From: Bacillaceae bacterium S4-13-56
GTDB lineage: Bacteria; Bacillota; Bacilli; Bacillales; JAWJLM01
Length of the DNA stretch: 64,000 nt
Assembly: GCA_040191315.1 (NCBI GenBank)
Contig: JAWJLM010000019.1
Span: 1 to 64,000 of the forward strand
Reading direction: 5' to 3'
In this document: one piece after another, positions 41,142 through 56,042 of the stretch
Layout: each line of letters starts with the position of its first letter
Position numbering within the stretch: position 1 is the first letter of the stretch
Notes under the pieces: model-generated
The model's database searches: none
What the model was told of the DNA's origin: nothing
What the model saw: the letters and a program-made list of their open reading frames with translations, nothing else
Made by a program: the position numbers and the translations under genes

Positions 41142-41972
41142 ATGGCGATCAAAAAGTATAAACCAACCTCTAACGGTCGTAGAGGAATGTCAGTATCTGA
41201 TTACGCTGAAATCACTACTGATAAGCCGGAAAAATCTCTGCTTGCTCCATTGCATAAACGTGGTGGACGTAACAACCAGGGTAAACTAACGGTTCGTCAT
41301 CAGGGCGGTGGCCATAAGCGCCAATATCGTATCATTGACTTTAAACGCGACAAAGATGGAATACCAGGCCGCGTTGCTACAATTGAGTACGATCCAAACC
41401 GCACTGCAAACATTGCACTAATTAATTACTCTGATGGAGAAAAGCGTTATATCTTAGCTCCGAAAGGAATTCGAGTAGGAGATGTCATTGAATCAGGAGA
41501 AAATGCTGATATCAAGGTAGGTAACGCACTTCCATTAAATAATATTCCTGTAGGTACAGTAATTCATAACGTTGAGTTAAAACCAGGACGCGGAGGACAG
41601 CTTGTTCGTTCTGCAGGAGCTCAAGCTCAAATTCTAGGACGTGAAGATAAATATGTTCTTATTCGTCTAGTGTCTGGTGAAGTTCGTTTAGTTCTTGGAA
41701 CTTGCCGTGCAACAGTAGGTCAAGTTGGTAACCTTGATAACGAGCTTATCAATGTTGGTAAAGCTGGACGTTCTCGTTGGAATGGTATCCGTCCAACTGT
41801 TCGTGGTTCTGTAATGAACCCTAATGATCACCCACACGGTGGTGGTGAAGGACGCGCGCCTATCGGACGCAAATCGCCAATGTCACCATGGGGTAAACCA
41901 ACTCTTGGTTACAAGACTCGTAAACGCAACAAAGCTTCTGATAAGTTTATTGTACGTCGTCGTAAAAAATAA
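41142..41972 (+). CDS. rplB: 50S ribosomal protein L2
   Basis: The 276-residue protein is needed for subunit joining and peptidyl transfer. The [14 protein letters not shown] start, [15 protein letters not shown], and the histidine loop [19 protein letters not shown] are all present. AGAAGGAGGGAA precedes the ATG. Confidence 0.98.
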   Translation: MAIKKYKPTSNGRRGMSVSDYAEITTDKPEKSLLAPLHKRGGRNNQGKLTVRHQGGGHKRQYRIIDFKRDKDGIPGRVATIEYDPNRTANIALINYSDGEKRYILAPKGIRVGDVIESGENADIKVGNALPLNNIPVGTVIHNVELKPGRGGQLVRSAGAQAQILGREDKYVLIRLVSGEVRLVLGTCRATVGQVGNLDNELINVGKAGRSRWNGIRPTVRGSVMNPNDHPHGGGEGRAPIGRKSPMSPWGKPTLGYKTRKRNKASDKFIVRRRKK

Positions 41973-42030
41973 GATTTTTGGGATTGAAAGGCGGCCTAGC
42001 CGTCTCGCAATCACGAAAGGAGGTTAAACT

Positions 42031-42309
42031 ATGGGTCGAAGCCTTAAAAAGGGACCTTTCGTTGACGATCATTTGATGAGTAAGGTTGAAAAACTTAATG
42101 AAGATGATAAAAAACAATTAATTAAAACTTGGTCTCGTCGTTCTACTATTTTCCCGAACTTTATTGGCCACACTATCGCTGTTTATGACGGTCGCAAACA
42201 TGTGCCTGTATATATCACAGAAGATATGGTTGGACATAAGTTAGGTGAATTCGCACCAACACGCACCTACAAAGGTCACGCTGGTGATGACAAGAAAACA
42301 AAACGTTAA
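42031..42309 (+). CDS. rpsS: 30S ribosomal protein S19
   Basis: The 92-residue protein of the 30S head starts [16 protein letters not shown]. It has the signature [17 protein letters not shown] near the C-terminus. AAAGGAGGT precedes the ATG. Confidence 0.98.
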   Translation: MGRSLKKGPFVDDHLMSKVEKLNEDDKKQLIKTWSRRSTIFPNFIGHTIAVYDGRKHVPVYITEDMVGHKLGEFAPTRTYKGHAGDDKKTKR

Positions 42310-42328
42310 GTGAGAGGGGGCATAATCC

Positions 42329-42670
42329 ATGCAAGCTAAATCTATTGCTAGATCCGTTCGTATTGCTCCTCGCAAAGCGCGTTTAGTTGTTGATCTAATC
42401 CGAGGAAAAGAAGTTGGTGAGGCATTGGCGATTCTTCGTCATACTCAACGAGCAGCTTCTCCAATCGTTGAAAAGGTGTTAAAATCTGCTATCGCGAACG
42501 CAGAGCATAACTATGAAATGGACACTGACAACTTAGTAGTTACGGAAGCTTATGTAAATGAAGGAGCAACATTGAAACGTTTCAGACCACGTGCGATGGG
42601 ACGTGCAAGTCAAATTAACAAGCGCACTAGCCACATCACATTAGTGGTATCAGAAAAGAAGGAGGGATAG
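42329..42670 (+). CDS. rplV: 50S ribosomal protein L22
   Basis: The 113-residue tunnel protein has [20 protein letters not shown]. The beta-hairpin loop tip is [20 protein letters not shown], where macrolide-resistance changes usually arise and none is obvious. AGAGGGGG is the ribosome binding site. Confidence 0.98.
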   Translation: MQAKSIARSVRIAPRKARLVVDLIRGKEVGEALAILRHTQRAASPIVEKVLKSAIANAEHNYEMDTDNLVVTEAYVNEGATLKRFRPRAMGRASQINKRTSHITLVVSEKKEG

Positions 42671-42673
42671 TTA

Positions 42674-43315
42674 GTGGGTCAAAAAGTAAACCCTGTCGGT
42701 CTAAGAATCGGTGTTATTCGTGATTGGGAATCAAAATGGTATGCTGGTAAAGACTATGCTGATTTACTTCATGAAGACATTAAGATTCGTGAATATATCG
42801 AAGCTCGTTTGAAGGACGCTGCACTTTCTAAAGTAGAAATCGAGCGTGCTGCGAACCGTGTAAATATAACAGTTCACACCGCAAAGCCAGGTATGGTAAT
42901 TGGTAAAGGTGGTTCCGAAGTAGAAGCACTTCGTAAATCGCTAAGTGACTTATCAGGCAAGCGTGTTCACATTAATATTGTAGAAGTGAAAAAAGCTGAT
43001 ATCGATGCAAAATTAGTTGCTGAAAATATCGCTCGTCAATTAGAAAACCGTATCTCATTCCGTCGTGCTCAAAAGCAAGCTATCCAACGTGCAATGCGTG
43101 GAGGAGCAAAAGGAATTAAAACTCAAGTATCTGGTCGTTTAGGCGGAGCGGATATTGCTCGCGCAGAACATTATAGCGAAGGAACTGTACCACTTCATAC
43201 ACTTCGTGCAGATATCGATTATGGAACTGCAGAAGCTGACACAACTTATGGTAAGCTTGGTGTTAAAGTATGGATCTACCGTGGAGAAGTCCTTCCAACT
43301 AAGAAAAAAGACTAA
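42674..43315 (+). CDS. rpsC: 30S ribosomal protein S3
   Basis: The 213-residue mRNA-entry protein starts with GTG three bases after rplV and has the KH motif [16 protein letters not shown] (about 75-90). The C-terminal domain keeps [22 protein letters not shown]. It is a few residues shorter at the C-terminus than B. subtilis S3 as I recall it. Confidence 0.98.
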   Translation: MGQKVNPVGLRIGVIRDWESKWYAGKDYADLLHEDIKIREYIEARLKDAALSKVEIERAANRVNITVHTAKPGMVIGKGGSEVEALRKSLSDLSGKRVHINIVEVKKADIDAKLVAENIARQLENRISFRRAQKQAIQRAMRGGAKGIKTQVSGRLGGADIARAEHYSEGTVPLHTLRADIDYGTAEADTTYGKLGVKVWIYRGEVLPTKKKD

Positions 43316-43333
43316 GGAAGGGGGAAAAGCATT

Positions 43334-43768
43334 ATGTTAATGCCAAAACGTGTAAAACATCGTAAGCAACATCGTGGACGCATGAAAGGTCGTGCGAAAG
43401 GTGGTACTGAAGTAGCTTTCGGTGAATATGGATTACAAGCACTTGACGCATCATGGATTACAAGTCGTCAAATTGAGGCGGCGCGTATTGCTATGACTCG
43501 TTATATGAAACGTGGCGGTAAGGTTTGGATCAAAATTTTCCCTGATAAGCCTTACACCGCAAAGCCATTAGAAGTACGTATGGGATCCGGTAAAGGTGCA
43601 CCTGAAGGTTGGGTTGCTGTTGTTAAACCGGGCAAAATCATGTTTGAAATTGCTGGAGTACCTGAAGAAGTAGCTCGCGAAGCTTTGCGCCTTGCAGCTC
43701 ATAAGCTACCAGTAAAAACTAAGTTCGTAAAACGCGAAGAAATTGGTGGTGAAATAAATGAAGGCTAA
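43334..43768 (+). CDS. rplP: 50S ribosomal protein L16
   Basis: The 144-residue protein helps position A-site tRNA. It has [20 protein letters not shown] and [29 protein letters not shown] is the ribosome binding site. The 3' end overlaps rpmC by 11 bp. Confidence 0.98.
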   Translation: MLMPKRVKHRKQHRGRMKGRAKGGTEVAFGEYGLQALDASWITSRQIEAARIAMTRYMKRGGKVWIKIFPDKPYTAKPLEVRMGSGKGAPEGWVAVVKPGKIMFEIAGVPEEVAREALRLAAHKLPVKTKFVKREEIGGEINEG

Positions 43769-43961
43769 TGAAATCAGAGAACTAACCACTGCCGAAATTG
43801 AACAAAAGGTCATGTCTTTGAAAGAAGAACTCTTTAACCTTCGTTTCCAGTTAGCCACTGGACAACTTGAAAATACAGCTCGTATTCGAGAAGTACGTAA
43901 ATCAATTGCACGTATGAAAACAGTCGTTCGTGAACGTGAAGTTGGAGTTAATAACCGATAA
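43758..43961 (+). CDS. rpmC: 50S ribosomal protein L29
   Basis: The 67-residue helical-hairpin protein is near the tunnel exit. It has [20 protein letters not shown] and [20 protein letters not shown]. It begins inside rplP, with a ribosome binding site (GGTGGTGAA) in the rplP coding sequence. Confidence 0.97.
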   Translation: MKANEIRELTTAEIEQKVMSLKEELFNLRFQLATGQLENTARIREVRKSIARMKTVVREREVGVNNR

Positions 43962-43982
43962 ATGAGAGGAGGTTACCCTCAA

Positions 43983-44658
<676 letters not shown>

Positions 44659-44694
44659 AGTTTCATATTAGCCTTGTAAGGAGGTGCACCAAAC

Positions 44695-45006
44695 ATGCAC
44701 GTAAAAAAAGGTGACAAAGTCATGGTGATCTCTGGTAAAGACAAAGGAAAACAAGGAACCATCTTAGAGGCTTACCCTAAAAAGGACCGTGTTCTTGTAG
44801 AAGGTATTAATCTAGTGAAGAAACACGCAAAGCCTTCACAAGATAATCCTCAAGGCGGTATCCTTAACCAGGAAGCACCAGTTCATGTATCCAATGTAAT
44901 GCCAATCGATCCTAAATCAGGCGAACCAACTCGTGTCGGATATGAAGTGAAAGACGGCAAGAAGGTTCGTATTGCGAAAAAATCAGGTCAACCGTTAGAT
45001 AAATAA
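44695..45006 (+). CDS. rplX: 50S ribosomal protein L24
   Basis: The 103-residue assembly-initiator protein begins [20 protein letters not shown], a KOW motif. It also has [29 protein letters not shown] precedes the ATG. Confidence 0.98.
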   Translation: MHVKKGDKVMVISGKDKGKQGTILEAYPKKDRVLVEGINLVKKHAKPSQDNPQGGILNQEAPVHVSNVMPIDPKSGEPTRVGYEVKDGKKVRIAKKSGQPLDK

Positions 45007-45032
45007 TCAAGCGTCGAAAGGAGGGCTACTTG

Positions 45033-45572
45033 ATGAGCGAACTTAAGCGTCAATATCAAGAAGAAATCGTACCATCAATGATGAGTAAATTTAATTACAG
45101 CTCTGTTATGGAAGTACCTAAAATTGAGAAGATCGTTATCAATATGGGTGTGGGTGATGCAGTTCAAAATTCAAAAGCACTAGACAGCGCTGTTGAAGAA
45201 CTTGCTCTTATTTCCGGACAGAAGCCAGTAGTAACTAAGGCGAAAAAATCAATTGCAACATTCCGTTTGCGTGAAGGTATGCCAATCGGTGCAAAAGTGA
45301 CACTTAGAGGAGATCGAATGTATGACTTCTTCCACAAGCTAGTTAGCGTATCTCTACCACGTGTACGTGACTTCCGTGGGATTTCTAAGAAAGCTTTTGA
45401 CGGACGTGGTAACTACACACTAGGTGTGAAAGAACAATTGATTTTCCCTGAAATAGATTACGATAAAGTAAGTAAAATTCGCGGAATGGACATTGTTATT
45501 GTAACAACTGCCAATACCGATGAAGAAGCTCGTGAACTTCTAGCTCAGTTTGGTATGCCATTTCAAAAATAA
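45033..45572 (+). CDS. rplE: 50S ribosomal protein L5
   Basis: The 179-residue protein binds 5S rRNA and P-site tRNA. It has [19 protein letters not shown] and the loop [20 protein letters not shown]. The ATG at 45033 is 8 nt from AAGGAGGG. A TTG three bases earlier is less well spaced. Confidence 0.98.
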   Translation: MSELKRQYQEEIVPSMMSKFNYSSVMEVPKIEKIVINMGVGDAVQNSKALDSAVEELALISGQKPVVTKAKKSIATFRLREGMPIGAKVTLRGDRMYDFFHKLVSVSLPRVRDFRGISKKAFDGRGNYTLGVKEQLIFPEIDYDKVSKIRGMDIVIVTTANTDEEARELLAQFGMPFQK

Positions 45573-45788
<216 letters not shown>

Positions 45789-45818
45789 ACCCCGTTTAGG
45801 GAAGGAGGTAATTGTAAA

Positions 45819-46217
45819 ATGGTTATGACTGATCCAATTGCGGATATGCTAACAAGAATACGTAATGCGAATATGGTACGTCACGAGAAGCTAGAAATTC
45901 CTGCTTCAAAGGTGAAAAAGGAATTAGCTGACATTTTAAAGCGTGAAGGTTTTATTCGTGATTATGAATTCGTTGAAGATAATAAACAAGGAATCTTGCG
46001 TATTTTTCTAAAGTACGGTGCTAATAACGAGCGCGTTATTACTGGGTTGAAGCGTATCAGTAAACCAGGTCTTCGTGTATATGCAAAAGCAGAAGAGCTT
46101 CCACGTGTACTAAACGGCCTTGGAATTGCAGTAGTTTCAACTTCAAAAGGTGTATTAACTGATAAAGAAGCACGCCGCGAATCCGTCGGTGGCGAAGTGC
46201 TTGCATACATTTGGTAA
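45819..46217 (+). CDS. rpsH: 30S ribosomal protein S8
   Basis: The 132-residue protein binds central 16S rRNA and represses the spc operon in E. coli. The N-terminus [20 protein letters not shown] and C-terminal [20 protein letters not shown] are family hallmarks. AAGGAGGT is the ribosome binding site. Confidence 0.98.
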   Translation: MVMTDPIADMLTRIRNANMVRHEKLEIPASKVKKELADILKREGFIRDYEFVEDNKQGILRIFLKYGANNERVITGLKRISKPGLRVYAKAEELPRVLNGLGIAVVSTSKGVLTDKEARRESVGGEVLAYIW

Positions 46218-46246
46218 TCAAGTCTTTTAGACAGGAGGTGCAATGA

Positions 46247-46783
46247 ATGTCTCGCGTAGGTTTAAAACAATTAGAAATTCCTAGTGGTGTTGAAGTTAAA
46301 ATTGACGGCACTACAGTTACTGTAAAAGGACCGAAGGGTGAATTAACTCGTATGTTCCACCCTGACATGGAGATCAAGGTAGAAGATAACATTCTGACTG
46401 TATCTCGTCCAAGTGATCAAAAAGAACATCGTGCCCTGCATGGTACTACTCGTAGTATAATTGGAAATATGGTTCAAGGTGTCTCTGAAGGCTTCCAAAA
46501 GAACCTAGAAATTATCGGTGTAGGTTACCGCGCTCAAAAGCAAGGCGATAAAGTTGTTGTGAGTGCCGGGTACTCTCATCCAGTTGAAATTGAAAAGCGT
46601 GAAGGAATTGAAATAGAGGTTCCTGCTAATACAAAGATCACTGTTAAAGGGATCGATAAAGAATTAGTGGGTGCTGTTGCCGCTAATATCCGTGCAATTC
46701 GTCCGCCAGAGCCTTATAAAGGTAAAGGGATTCGTTATGAGGGTGAATATGTACGTCGTAAGGAAGGTAAAACCGCGAAATAA
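46247..46783 (+). CDS. rplF: 50S ribosomal protein L6
   Basis: The 178-residue two-domain protein lies near the sarcin-ricin loop. It starts [20 protein letters not shown] and ends with [30 protein letters not shown] precedes the ATG. Confidence 0.98.
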   Translation: MSRVGLKQLEIPSGVEVKIDGTTVTVKGPKGELTRMFHPDMEIKVEDNILTVSRPSDQKEHRALHGTTRSIIGNMVQGVSEGFQKNLEIIGVGYRAQKQGDKVVVSAGYSHPVEIEKREGIEIEVPANTKITVKGIDKELVGAVAANIRAIRPPEPYKGKGIRYEGEYVRRKEGKTAK

Positions 46784-46815
46784 CGTTCGTTAGGGAACAG
46801 AAAGGAGTGACCTAG

Positions 46816-47178
46816 ATGATCACAAAGCAAAATAAAAATGCTACTCGTAAAAAGAGACATTTGCGTGTTCGTCGTACGTTGTTCGGAACTGCTGAACGTC
46901 CACGCCTAAATGTTTATCGTTCAAATAAACACATCTATGCTCAGCTTATTGATGATCAAAATGGTGTGACATTAGCAAGTGCATCAACTGTTGATAAAGA
47001 ATTTAATCTTGAGAGCACTTCTAATATCGAAGCAGCTCAAAAAGTGGGCGAATTGATCGCAAAGCGTGCAACCGAAAATGGTCATAAAGTAGTCGTATTC
47101 GATCGTGGAGGATACCTTTACCACGGCCGCATTCAGGCTCTAGCGGATTCTGCACGTGAAAACGGTCTTGAATTTTAA
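46816..47178 (+). CDS. rplR: 50S ribosomal protein L18
   Basis: The 120-residue 5S-rRNA-binding protein has a basic N-terminus ([20 protein letters not shown]), then [16 protein letters not shown] and [30 protein letters not shown] is the ribosome binding site. Confidence 0.98.
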   Translation: MITKQNKNATRKKRHLRVRRTLFGTAERPRLNVYRSNKHIYAQLIDDQNGVTLASASTVDKEFNLESTSNIEAAQKVGELIAKRATENGHKVVVFDRGGYLYHGRIQALADSARENGLEF

Positions 47179-47198
47179 TTGTAAAAGGAGGGACAATA

Positions 47199-47699
47199 AT
47201 GCTTCAAATTGATCCAAATAAATTGGAACTGGAAGAACGCGTAGTGACAGTCAACCGTGTAGCCAAGGTTGTAAAAGGTGGACGTCGTTTCCGCTTTGCT
47301 GCACTAGTGGTTGTTGGAGATAAAAATGGTCATGTTGGATTTGGTACAGGAAAAGCTCAGGAAGTACCAGATGCGATTAGAAAAGCAATTGAAGATGCGA
47401 AGAAAAACTTAATTACAGTGCCGATTGTTGGTACAACAATTCCGCACCAAGTTGTTGGAATTTATGGCGCAGGAAACATTTTGTTAAAACCAGCTTCTGA
47501 GGGTACAGGAGTAATTGCTGGTGGACCTGTTCGTGCGGTACTTGAGTTAGCAGGAGTAGGCGACATTCTTTCTAAATCTTTAGGTTCTAACACACCAATT
47601 AACATGGTTCGCGCAACCGTTAATGGGTTAAAAGAACTTAAGCGTGTAGAAGAAGTTGCGAAGCTTCGCGGTAAGTCAGTAGAGGAATTGTTAGGATAG
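47199..47699 (+). CDS. rpsE: 30S ribosomal protein S5
   Basis: The 166-residue decoding-fidelity protein has a dsRBD-like N-domain ([20 protein letters not shown], then [11 protein letters not shown]). The signature [20 protein letters not shown] follows. The conserved loop shows no spectinomycin-type deletion. AAAGGAGGGA is the ribosome binding site. Confidence 0.98.
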   Translation: MLQIDPNKLELEERVVTVNRVAKVVKGGRRFRFAALVVVGDKNGHVGFGTGKAQEVPDAIRKAIEDAKKNLITVPIVGTTIPHQVVGIYGAGNILLKPASEGTGVIAGGPVRAVLELAGVGDILSKSLGSNTPINMVRATVNGLKELKRVEEVAKLRGKSVEELLG

Positions 47700-47712
47700 G
47701 GGGGATATGACA

Positions 47713-47895
47713 TTGGCTAAAAAATTAGAAATTACCCTCACTCGTAGCGTAATTGGACGTCCTGAAAACCAACGTGCAACCGTTCAGTCTTTAGGACTAC
47801 GCAAGATCCATCAAACCGTTGTTCATGATGATACTCCAGCCGTACGCGGCAAAGTAACAAAAGTATCCCATCTTGTATCGGTAAAGGAAGTTTAA
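47713..47895 (+). CDS. rpmD: 50S ribosomal protein L30
   Basis: The 60-residue protein reads [20 protein letters not shown] with [21 protein letters not shown] place the start at TTG 47713, 9 nt after the GGGGGG site. The ATG at 47707 is only 2-3 nt from that site, though some annotations may use it. Confidence 0.95.
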   Translation: MAKKLEITLTRSVIGRPENQRATVQSLGLRKIHQTVVHDDTPAVRGKVTKVSHLVSVKEV

Positions 47896-47925
47896 TAACG
47901 AATAGTACTAAGAGGAGGTGCTCGC

Positions 47926-48365
47926 ATGAAACTACATGAATTAAAGCCAGCTGAAGGTGCTCGCAAGGAACGTAACCGTGTAGGACGCGGAATGAGTTCT
48001 GGTAACGGTAAAACTTCCGGTCGTGGACATAATGGTCAAAATTCACGTTCTGGTGGAGGAGTTCGCCCTGGGTTTGAAGGGGGTCAAATGCCGTTATTCC
48101 AACGATTACCCAAGCGTGGATTTACAAATATTCATCGTAAGGAATACACAGTAGTGAACCTAGAAACATTAAACCGCTTTGAAGATGGTACTGAAGTGAC
48201 TCCAGAGCTTCTATTGGAGCAAGGTGTTATTAGTAAGCTTCAAGCAGGTATTAAGGTATTAGGCAAGGGTAACCTTGAGAAAAAACTAACTGTTAAAGCT
48301 CATAAGTTCTCTGCTTCCGCTAAAGAGGCGATCGAAGTAGCGGGCGGTCAAACTGAGGTGATTTA

Positions 48366-48366
<1 letters not shown>
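47926..48366 (+). CDS. rplO: 50S ribosomal protein L15
   Basis: The 146-residue protein has a glycine-rich basic N-terminal tail ([20 protein letters not shown]) and [27 protein letters not shown] precedes the ATG. The stop overlaps the secY ATG by one base. Confidence 0.98.
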
Positions 48367-51096
<2,730 letters not shown>

Positions 51097-51112
51097 GCGA
51101 AGGTGATTATTG

Positions 51113-51424
51113 TTGAGTGAATCTGAGTCGGGTCCACGAATAGGTCAAATTGTTCGTGTGGTTCAAGGAAGAGAGGCAGATCAATATGCTGTCATTATCA
51201 GTATAATTGATAACCGTTTTGTTCTGCTTGCTGACGGAGAGAAACGAAAGTATGATAAGCCGAAGCGTAAAAATCTTCAACATGTTGAACTAACTGATTA
51301 TATCTCAAGAGAAGTAGAGAATAGCCTTCTGGAAACAGGTCGCGTTACTAATGGAAAACTCCGGTTTGCAATATCAAAATTTGTAGAGAAGTATGTTTCG
51401 GTTGAAGAAAGGAGATCAACTTAA
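51113..51424 (+). CDS. KOW-domain RNA-binding protein (L14e-like, YbzG-type)
   Basis: The 103-residue protein begins with a KOW-like fold ([20 protein letters not shown]) followed by [20 protein letters not shown]. This resembles archaeal L14e-type proteins annotated between map and infA in Bacillus. The cellular role is not established. TTG 51113 is 6 nt from AGGTGA; the adjacent TTG 51110 is too close. Its last base overlaps the infA ATG. Confidence 0.85.
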   Translation: MSESESGPRIGQIVRVVQGREADQYAVIISIIDNRFVLLADGEKRKYDKPKRKNLQHVELTDYISREVENSLLETGRVTNGKLRFAISKFVEKYVSVEERRST

Positions 51425-51642
51425 TGGCGAAAGACGATGTTATTGAAATGGAAGGCACCGTCGTTGAAACCCTGCCTAACGCAATGTTCAAGGTAGAACT
51501 TGAAAACGGCCATACCGTGCTCGCCCATGTTTCTGGTAAGATTCGTATGCACTTCATTCGTATTTTACCTGGGGATAAAGTCACGGTTGAACTTTCTCCT
51601 TATGATTTAAGCAAAGGTCGTATTACGTATCGTTATAAATAA
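51424..51642 (+). CDS. infA: Translation initiation factor IF-1
   Basis: The 72-residue OB-fold protein reads [20 protein letters not shown] and ends with [16 protein letters not shown]. It blocks the A site during initiation. AAAGGAG lies in the end of the preceding gene, and the stop/start overlap by one base. Confidence 0.98.
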   Translation: MAKDDVIEMEGTVVETLPNAMFKVELENGHTVLAHVSGKIRMHFIRILPGDKVTVELSPYDLSKGRITYRYK

Positions 51643-51786
<144 letters not shown>

Positions 51787-51815
51787 TTGTAATTTAAAAG
51801 GAGGTGTACGACTAA

Positions 51816-52181
51816 ATGGCACGTATTGCAGGTGTTGACATTCCGCGTGAAAAGCGCGTTGTCATTTCTTTAACGTACATTTATGGAATTGGAAAAGCTA
51901 CAGCAAAGCAAATTTTAGCTGAAGCAGGTGTTTCTGAAGATACTCGTGTTCGTGACTTAACAGAAGACGAACTAGGAAACATTCGTAAAGCGGTAGAAAA
52001 GCATACAGTTGAAGGAGACCTTCGTCGTGAAGTTTCCCTTAATATTAAGCGTCTAATTGAAATTGGATCATACCGTGGTGTCCGCCATCGTCGTGGACTC
52101 CCAGTTCGTGGACAGAAAACAAAGAACAACTCTCGTACACGTAAGGGACCTCGTAGAACGGTAGCTAACAAGAAGAAGTAA
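51816..52181 (+). CDS. rpsM: 30S ribosomal protein S13
   Basis: The 121-residue head protein contacts S19 and P-site tRNA. It starts [20 protein letters not shown] and has [20 protein letters not shown] and a lysine-rich tail. AAAGGAGGTG is the ribosome binding site. Confidence 0.98.
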   Translation: MARIAGVDIPREKRVVISLTYIYGIGKATAKQILAEAGVSEDTRVRDLTEDELGNIRKAVEKHTVEGDLRREVSLNIKRLIEIGSYRGVRHRRGLPVRGQKTKNNSRTRKGPRRTVANKKK

Positions 52182-52201
52182 TAAAGGAGGTAAGTTAATT
52201 C

Positions 52202-52597
52202 ATGGCACGTAAAACAAAAGCAACTGCTCGTAAACGTCGTGTAAAAAAGAATATTGAGTCTGGAATAGCTCATATTCGCTCTACATTTAACAATACGATT
52301 GTTACTGTTACAGATGTTCAAGGTAACGCGCTAGCATGGAGTAGTGCAGGAGCACTTGGATTTAGAGGTTCTCGTAAATCCACTCCATTCGCTGCTCAAA
52401 TGGCTGCAGAAGCTGCTGCTAAAAGCTCTATGGAGCATGGGTTAAAGACACTTGAAGTAACAGTAAAAGGACCAGGCGCAGGTCGTGAAGCAGCCATTCG
52501 TGCTCTTCAAGCTGCAGGTCTTGAAGTAACAGCCATTAAAGATGTGACACCAGTTCCTCATAATGGTTGCCGCCCACCAAAACGTCGTCGCGTATAA
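52202..52597 (+). CDS. rpsK: 30S ribosomal protein S11
   Basis: The 131-residue platform protein has [20 protein letters not shown] and the C-terminal [26 protein letters not shown] is the ribosome binding site. Confidence 0.98.
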   Translation: MARKTKATARKRRVKKNIESGIAHIRSTFNNTIVTVTDVQGNALAWSSAGALGFRGSRKSTPFAAQMAAEAAAKSSMEHGLKTLEVTVKGPGAGREAAIRALQAAGLEVTAIKDVTPVPHNGCRPPKRRRV

Positions 52598-52614
52598 ATC
52601 GTACCGTATAGAAT

Positions 52615-52644
52615 TTGTCACCCCTGTCTATAATGGGTTATGAT
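52615..52644 (+). promoter_or_regulatory. Possible internal promoter for rpoA-rplQ
   Basis: TTGTCA at 52615-52620 and TATGAT at 52639-52644 are separated by 18 bp in the 179-bp rpsK-rpoA gap. Confidence 0.45.
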
Positions 52645-52654
52645 AGGCTAATAC

Positions 52655-52725
52655 AGCACGAGATCGCACAAACGAATGGTTGATAACCGTGCAGAATTTG
52701 GATCTGCCTACCTGAGGAATTTCGG
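52655..52725 (+). promoter_or_regulatory. rpoA leader with motif shared with rpoB
   Basis: TTGATAACCGTGC at 52680-52692 is identical to the rpoB leader at 25930-25942, and TGCCTA follows 12 nt later (14 nt in rpoB). GCACG at 52657-52661 can pair with CGTGC at 52688-52692, and GGTT/AACC forms an inner mini-stem. Confidence 0.5.
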
Positions 52726-52776
52726 TTAGACTAGTTCTAATCGAGGTTTCGACGTTTTAAAGGAGGGTTTTATTGG

Positions 52777-53721
52777 ATGATCGAAATTGAAAAGCCGAAA
52801 ATTGAAATGATTGAGATTAACGATAATGCTTTTTTTGGAAAGTTCGTTATCGAACCACTTGAACGTGGATATGGAACAACATTAGGAAACTCCTTGCGTC
52901 GTATCCTTTTATCCTCACTTCCTGGTGCTGCAGTAACAACAGTTCAAATTGATGGGGTTCTTCATGAGTTTTCAACAGTAGAAGGCGTAGTTGAAGATGT
53001 AACAACTATTATTTTGAATCTGAAGAAACTGGCTTTAAAGATTTACTCTGATGAGGAGAAAACTTTAGAAATCGATGTACAGGGAGAAGGAACCGTTACA
53101 GCTGCTGACATTACCCATGATAGTGATGTAGAAATTTTAAATCCGGATCTCCACATTGCTACCCTTTCTAGTAATGCAAATCTTCGTATGCGTATTACAG
53201 CAGAACGTGGTCGCGGGTACCGTCCAGCAGATGGAAACAATAAAGAGGATCAACCAATTGGAGTTATTCCAATTGACTCTATTTTCACACCGGTTTCTCG
53301 AGTGACTTACCAAGTAGAAAATACTCGTGTAGGTCAAATTGCAAATTTTGATAAGCTAACGTTGGACGTATGGACAGACGGTAGCATCCGGCCTAAAGAA
53401 GCTGTATCCTTAGGAGCTAAAATTTTAAATGAGCATTTAAATATCTTTGTTGGTTTAACTGATGAAGCTCAAAATGCTGAAATTATGGTTGAAAAAGAAG
53501 AGGATCAGAAGGAAAAAGTTCTTGAAATGACCATTGAAGAACTTGACTTATCTGTTCGTTCATACAACTGCCTTAAGCGTGCTGGAATTAACACGGTTCA
53601 AGAGCTAGCTCATAAGAGCGAAGAGGATATGATGAAAGTTCGTAATCTCGGACGCAAATCTTTGGAAGAGGTTAAGCACAAGCTTGAAGAGCTTGGCTTA
53701 GGACTTCGCAAAGAAGAATAA
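52777..53721 (+). CDS. rpoA: DNA-directed RNA polymerase subunit alpha
   Basis: The 314-residue subunit has the N-terminal dimer domain ([39 protein letters not shown]), an acidic linker (about 228-243) and the C-terminal UP-element/activator domain ([20 protein letters not shown]). AAGGAGGG is 10 nt from the ATG. Confidence 0.99.
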   Translation: MIEIEKPKIEMIEINDNAFFGKFVIEPLERGYGTTLGNSLRRILLSSLPGAAVTTVQIDGVLHEFSTVEGVVEDVTTIILNLKKLALKIYSDEEKTLEIDVQGEGTVTAADITHDSDVEILNPDLHIATLSSNANLRMRITAERGRGYRPADGNNKEDQPIGVIPIDSIFTPVSRVTYQVENTRVGQIANFDKLTLDVWTDGSIRPKEAVSLGAKILNEHLNIFVGLTDEAQNAEIMVEKEEDQKEKVLEMTIEELDLSVRSYNCLKRAGINTVQELAHKSEEDMMKVRNLGRKSLEEVKHKLEELGLGLRKEE

Positions 53722-53769
53722 TACCTTTTAGAATGATAGAAAAGTGCTCAGCAAAGGAGGGGACTTTAA

Positions 53770-54132
53770 ATGGCACAACGTAAATTAGGTCGTCGTACTG
53801 CACCACGTATGGCACTACTTCGTGGTTTAGCAACTGACCTTATTATTCATGAGAGAGTAGAAACAACAGAAGCAAAGGCAAAAGAACTTCGCTCAACTGT
53901 TGAAAAAATGATTACACTCGGAAAACGCGGTGACATGCATGCGCGTCGTCAAGCAGCTGCATTTCTATATAATGCAAAGGCTAATGAAGAGGGCGACCAA
54001 GATGCGGTTCAAAAGCTGTTTTCAGATGTCGCTCCACGTTATCAAGACCGCCAAGGTGGATACACACGTATCCTGAAAGTAGGCGAACGTCGTGGAGACG
54101 GAGCAAAAACGGTGATTATAGAGCTTGTATAA
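53770..54132 (+). CDS. rplQ: 50S ribosomal protein L17
   Basis: The 120-residue protein reads [20 protein letters not shown] and has [28 protein letters not shown] precedes the ATG. It is the last gene of the ribosomal supercluster, followed by a strong terminator. Confidence 0.98.
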   Translation: MAQRKLGRRTAPRMALLRGLATDLIIHERVETTEAKAKELRSTVEKMITLGKRGDMHARRQAAAFLYNAKANEEGDQDAVQKLFSDVAPRYQDRQGGYTRILKVGERRGDGAKTVIIELV

Positions 54133-54149
54133 TAGACCGGTAGCACGAA

Positions 54150-54193
54150 AAGGGCAGGACACCAACATACGGTTGATCCCAGCCCTTTTTTTG
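54150..54193 (+). terminator. Terminator of the S10-spc-alpha cluster
   Basis: AAAGGGC pairs with GCCCTTT, extended by ACCAAC/GGTTG inside with a small internal loop, and ends in seven T residues. I see no clear promoter in the 165 bp between it and ecfA1. Confidence 0.92.
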
Positions 54194-54357
54194 TATCATT
54201 CGTTAATTTTAGATGGATAGTGTAGATGAAACGACAATAATTTTGTTGTTTAGACTATTTGCTTTTTGCTAGCTCCTAATTTATTTCCCCTGTTATTATA
54301 GTAAGAAAATAAGGTGTTCATTACCCGGGAAATAGTAAAAGAAGGGACAAAAAAGGT

Positions 54358-55197
54358 ATGGACAAGCCATTAGTTTCATTTAAAGATGTTGAATTCAAGT
54401 ATAGATCAGACGAGCCTCTAGTGTTGAAAGGGGTTAATTTTACTATTCAACCCAAGGAATGGGTAGCCATTATTGGTCATAACGGATCAGGAAAATCGAC
54501 AATCGCTAAACTTATGAATGGACTCATTTTTCCCCAAAGTGGTTCTATCCAAGTAGGGGGATTATCCGTGAGTGAGGAGACAATTTGGGATATACGTTCT
54601 AAAGTTGGAATGGTATTTCAAAACCCAGATAATCAATTCGTAGGTACAACTGTAAAGGATGACGTAGCCTTCGGATTAGAAAATCGTGGCGTTCCACGAC
54701 TGGATATGATTCAACGTATTGAAGAAAGTTTAAAAGCTGTAGGGATGGAAGCCTATGCTAATCATGAGCCACATCGACTGTCGGGTGGACAAAAGCAACG
54801 TGTGGCAATAGCTAGTGTCATGGCAGTTGCACCAGAAATTGTTATTTTGGATGAAGCAACTGCAATGCTTGATCCAAGAGGCCGAAAGGAAATCTTATCA
54901 ACGATTCAAAATCTACGTAAAGAGAAAGAACTAGCGGTAGTCACCATTACCCATGACCTTCAAGAAGTAATGCTTGCAGATCGGGTTATTGTCATGAATC
55001 AGGGAGAAAAATGGTTAGAGGGAAGTCCAAGAGAGATCTTCTCCAGTTCTAATGAATTAAAAGAAATTGGACTAGATATTCCCTTTGTAACTAAAGTTAC
55101 TGATGAATTGAGAAATATTGGTGTTACTATTGAGGGAGAACCGTTAAACCATGAGGAATTGGTGGAAAAACTATGGACATTATCTTCGACAAAGTAG
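54358..55197 (+). CDS. ecfA1: ECF transporter ATPase subunit EcfA1
   Basis: The 279-residue ABC ATPase has Walker [10 protein letters not shown] at 40-48, the Q-loop [10 protein letters not shown], signature LSGGQKQRV and Walker [15 protein letters not shown]. With EcfA2 and EcfT it energises shared vitamin-binding S components encoded elsewhere. The start of ecfA2 lies 25 bp inside its 3' end. Confidence 0.96.
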   Translation: MDKPLVSFKDVEFKYRSDEPLVLKGVNFTIQPKEWVAIIGHNGSGKSTIAKLMNGLIFPQSGSIQVGGLSVSEETIWDIRSKVGMVFQNPDNQFVGTTVKDDVAFGLENRGVPRLDMIQRIEESLKAVGMEAYANHEPHRLSGGQKQRVAIASVMAVAPEIVILDEATAMLDPRGRKEILSTIQNLRKEKELAVVTITHDLQEVMLADRVIVMNQGEKWLEGSPREIFSSSNELKEIGLDIPFVTKVTDELRNIGVTIEGEPLNHEELVEKLWTLSSTK

Positions 55198-56042
55198 GAT
55201 ATACGTATCAACCCAATACACCTTTTGAACATAGGGCTTTAAATGAGGTTAGCTTTCATATTCCCTCAGGAGCTTTCTTTGGTATTATTGGCCATACTGG
55301 TTCTGGGAAATCAACCCTTATTCAGCATTTGAATGGTTTATTAAAACCCACGGAAGGTCAAGTTAAGATTGGGGATTTTGTTTTAACTGCAGATGAGAAA
55401 CCTAAAAACTTAAAAGATCTTCGCCAACGTGTTGGGGTTGTTTTTCAATATCCAGAGCATCAATTATTTGAAGAAACCGTTAAAAAGGACATTGCCTTTG
55501 GGCCGAAGAATTTTGGAGTACCTGAGAAACAAATAGAGAATCGAATTTTAGAAGCGATCGAAGCAGTGGGTTTATCAAAAGATTTATTAGATCGCTCACC
55601 TTTCGACTTAAGTGGAGGTCAAATGAGGCGTGTGGCAATTGCGGGTGTACTTGCTATGAAACCGAAAATACTCGTTCTAGATGAGCCAACAGCAGGTCTT
55701 GATCCACGCGGACACTTTGAAATTATGGAAATGTTCTCCCGGCTTCATAAGGAGCAATCCTTAACGACTGTTTTAGTGACTCACAGTATGGAGGATGCTT
55801 TAACTTATACAGATGAGATTCTGATTATGAATCAAGGACAAATGGTGACCACTTCTAAACCACTGGATTTATTTAAAGGGAAAGAATTTTTACGCGAAGT
55901 AGGGTTAGATGTTCCAGAAGTTATTGATTTTATAAGATTAGTTGAAACTCGTTTTCAGGTGGAATTTGACTTTGAAAAATATTCGATTCATGAACTAGCC
56001 GTTTGGCTTCGTGATGTGGTAGAACGGAGGGCTAATCAATGA
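55173..56042 (+). CDS. ecfA2: ECF transporter ATPase subunit EcfA2
   Basis: The 289-residue ABC ATPase has Walker [10 protein letters not shown] at 40-48, Q-loop [11 protein letters not shown], signature LSGGQMRRV and Walker [16 protein letters not shown] downstream helix typical of EcfA subunits contacts EcfT. It overlaps ecfA1 by 25 bp and ecfT by 4 bp, so the three are coupled. Confidence 0.96.
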   Translation: MDIIFDKVGYTYQPNTPFEHRALNEVSFHIPSGAFFGIIGHTGSGKSTLIQHLNGLLKPTEGQVKIGDFVLTADEKPKNLKDLRQRVGVVFQYPEHQLFEETVKKDIAFGPKNFGVPEKQIENRILEAIEAVGLSKDLLDRSPFDLSGGQMRRVAIAGVLAMKPKILVLDEPTAGLDPRGHFEIMEMFSRLHKEQSLTTVLVTHSMEDALTYTDEILIMNQGQMVTTSKPLDLFKGKEFLREVGLDVPEVIDFIRLVETRFQVEFDFEKYSIHELAVWLRDVVERRANQ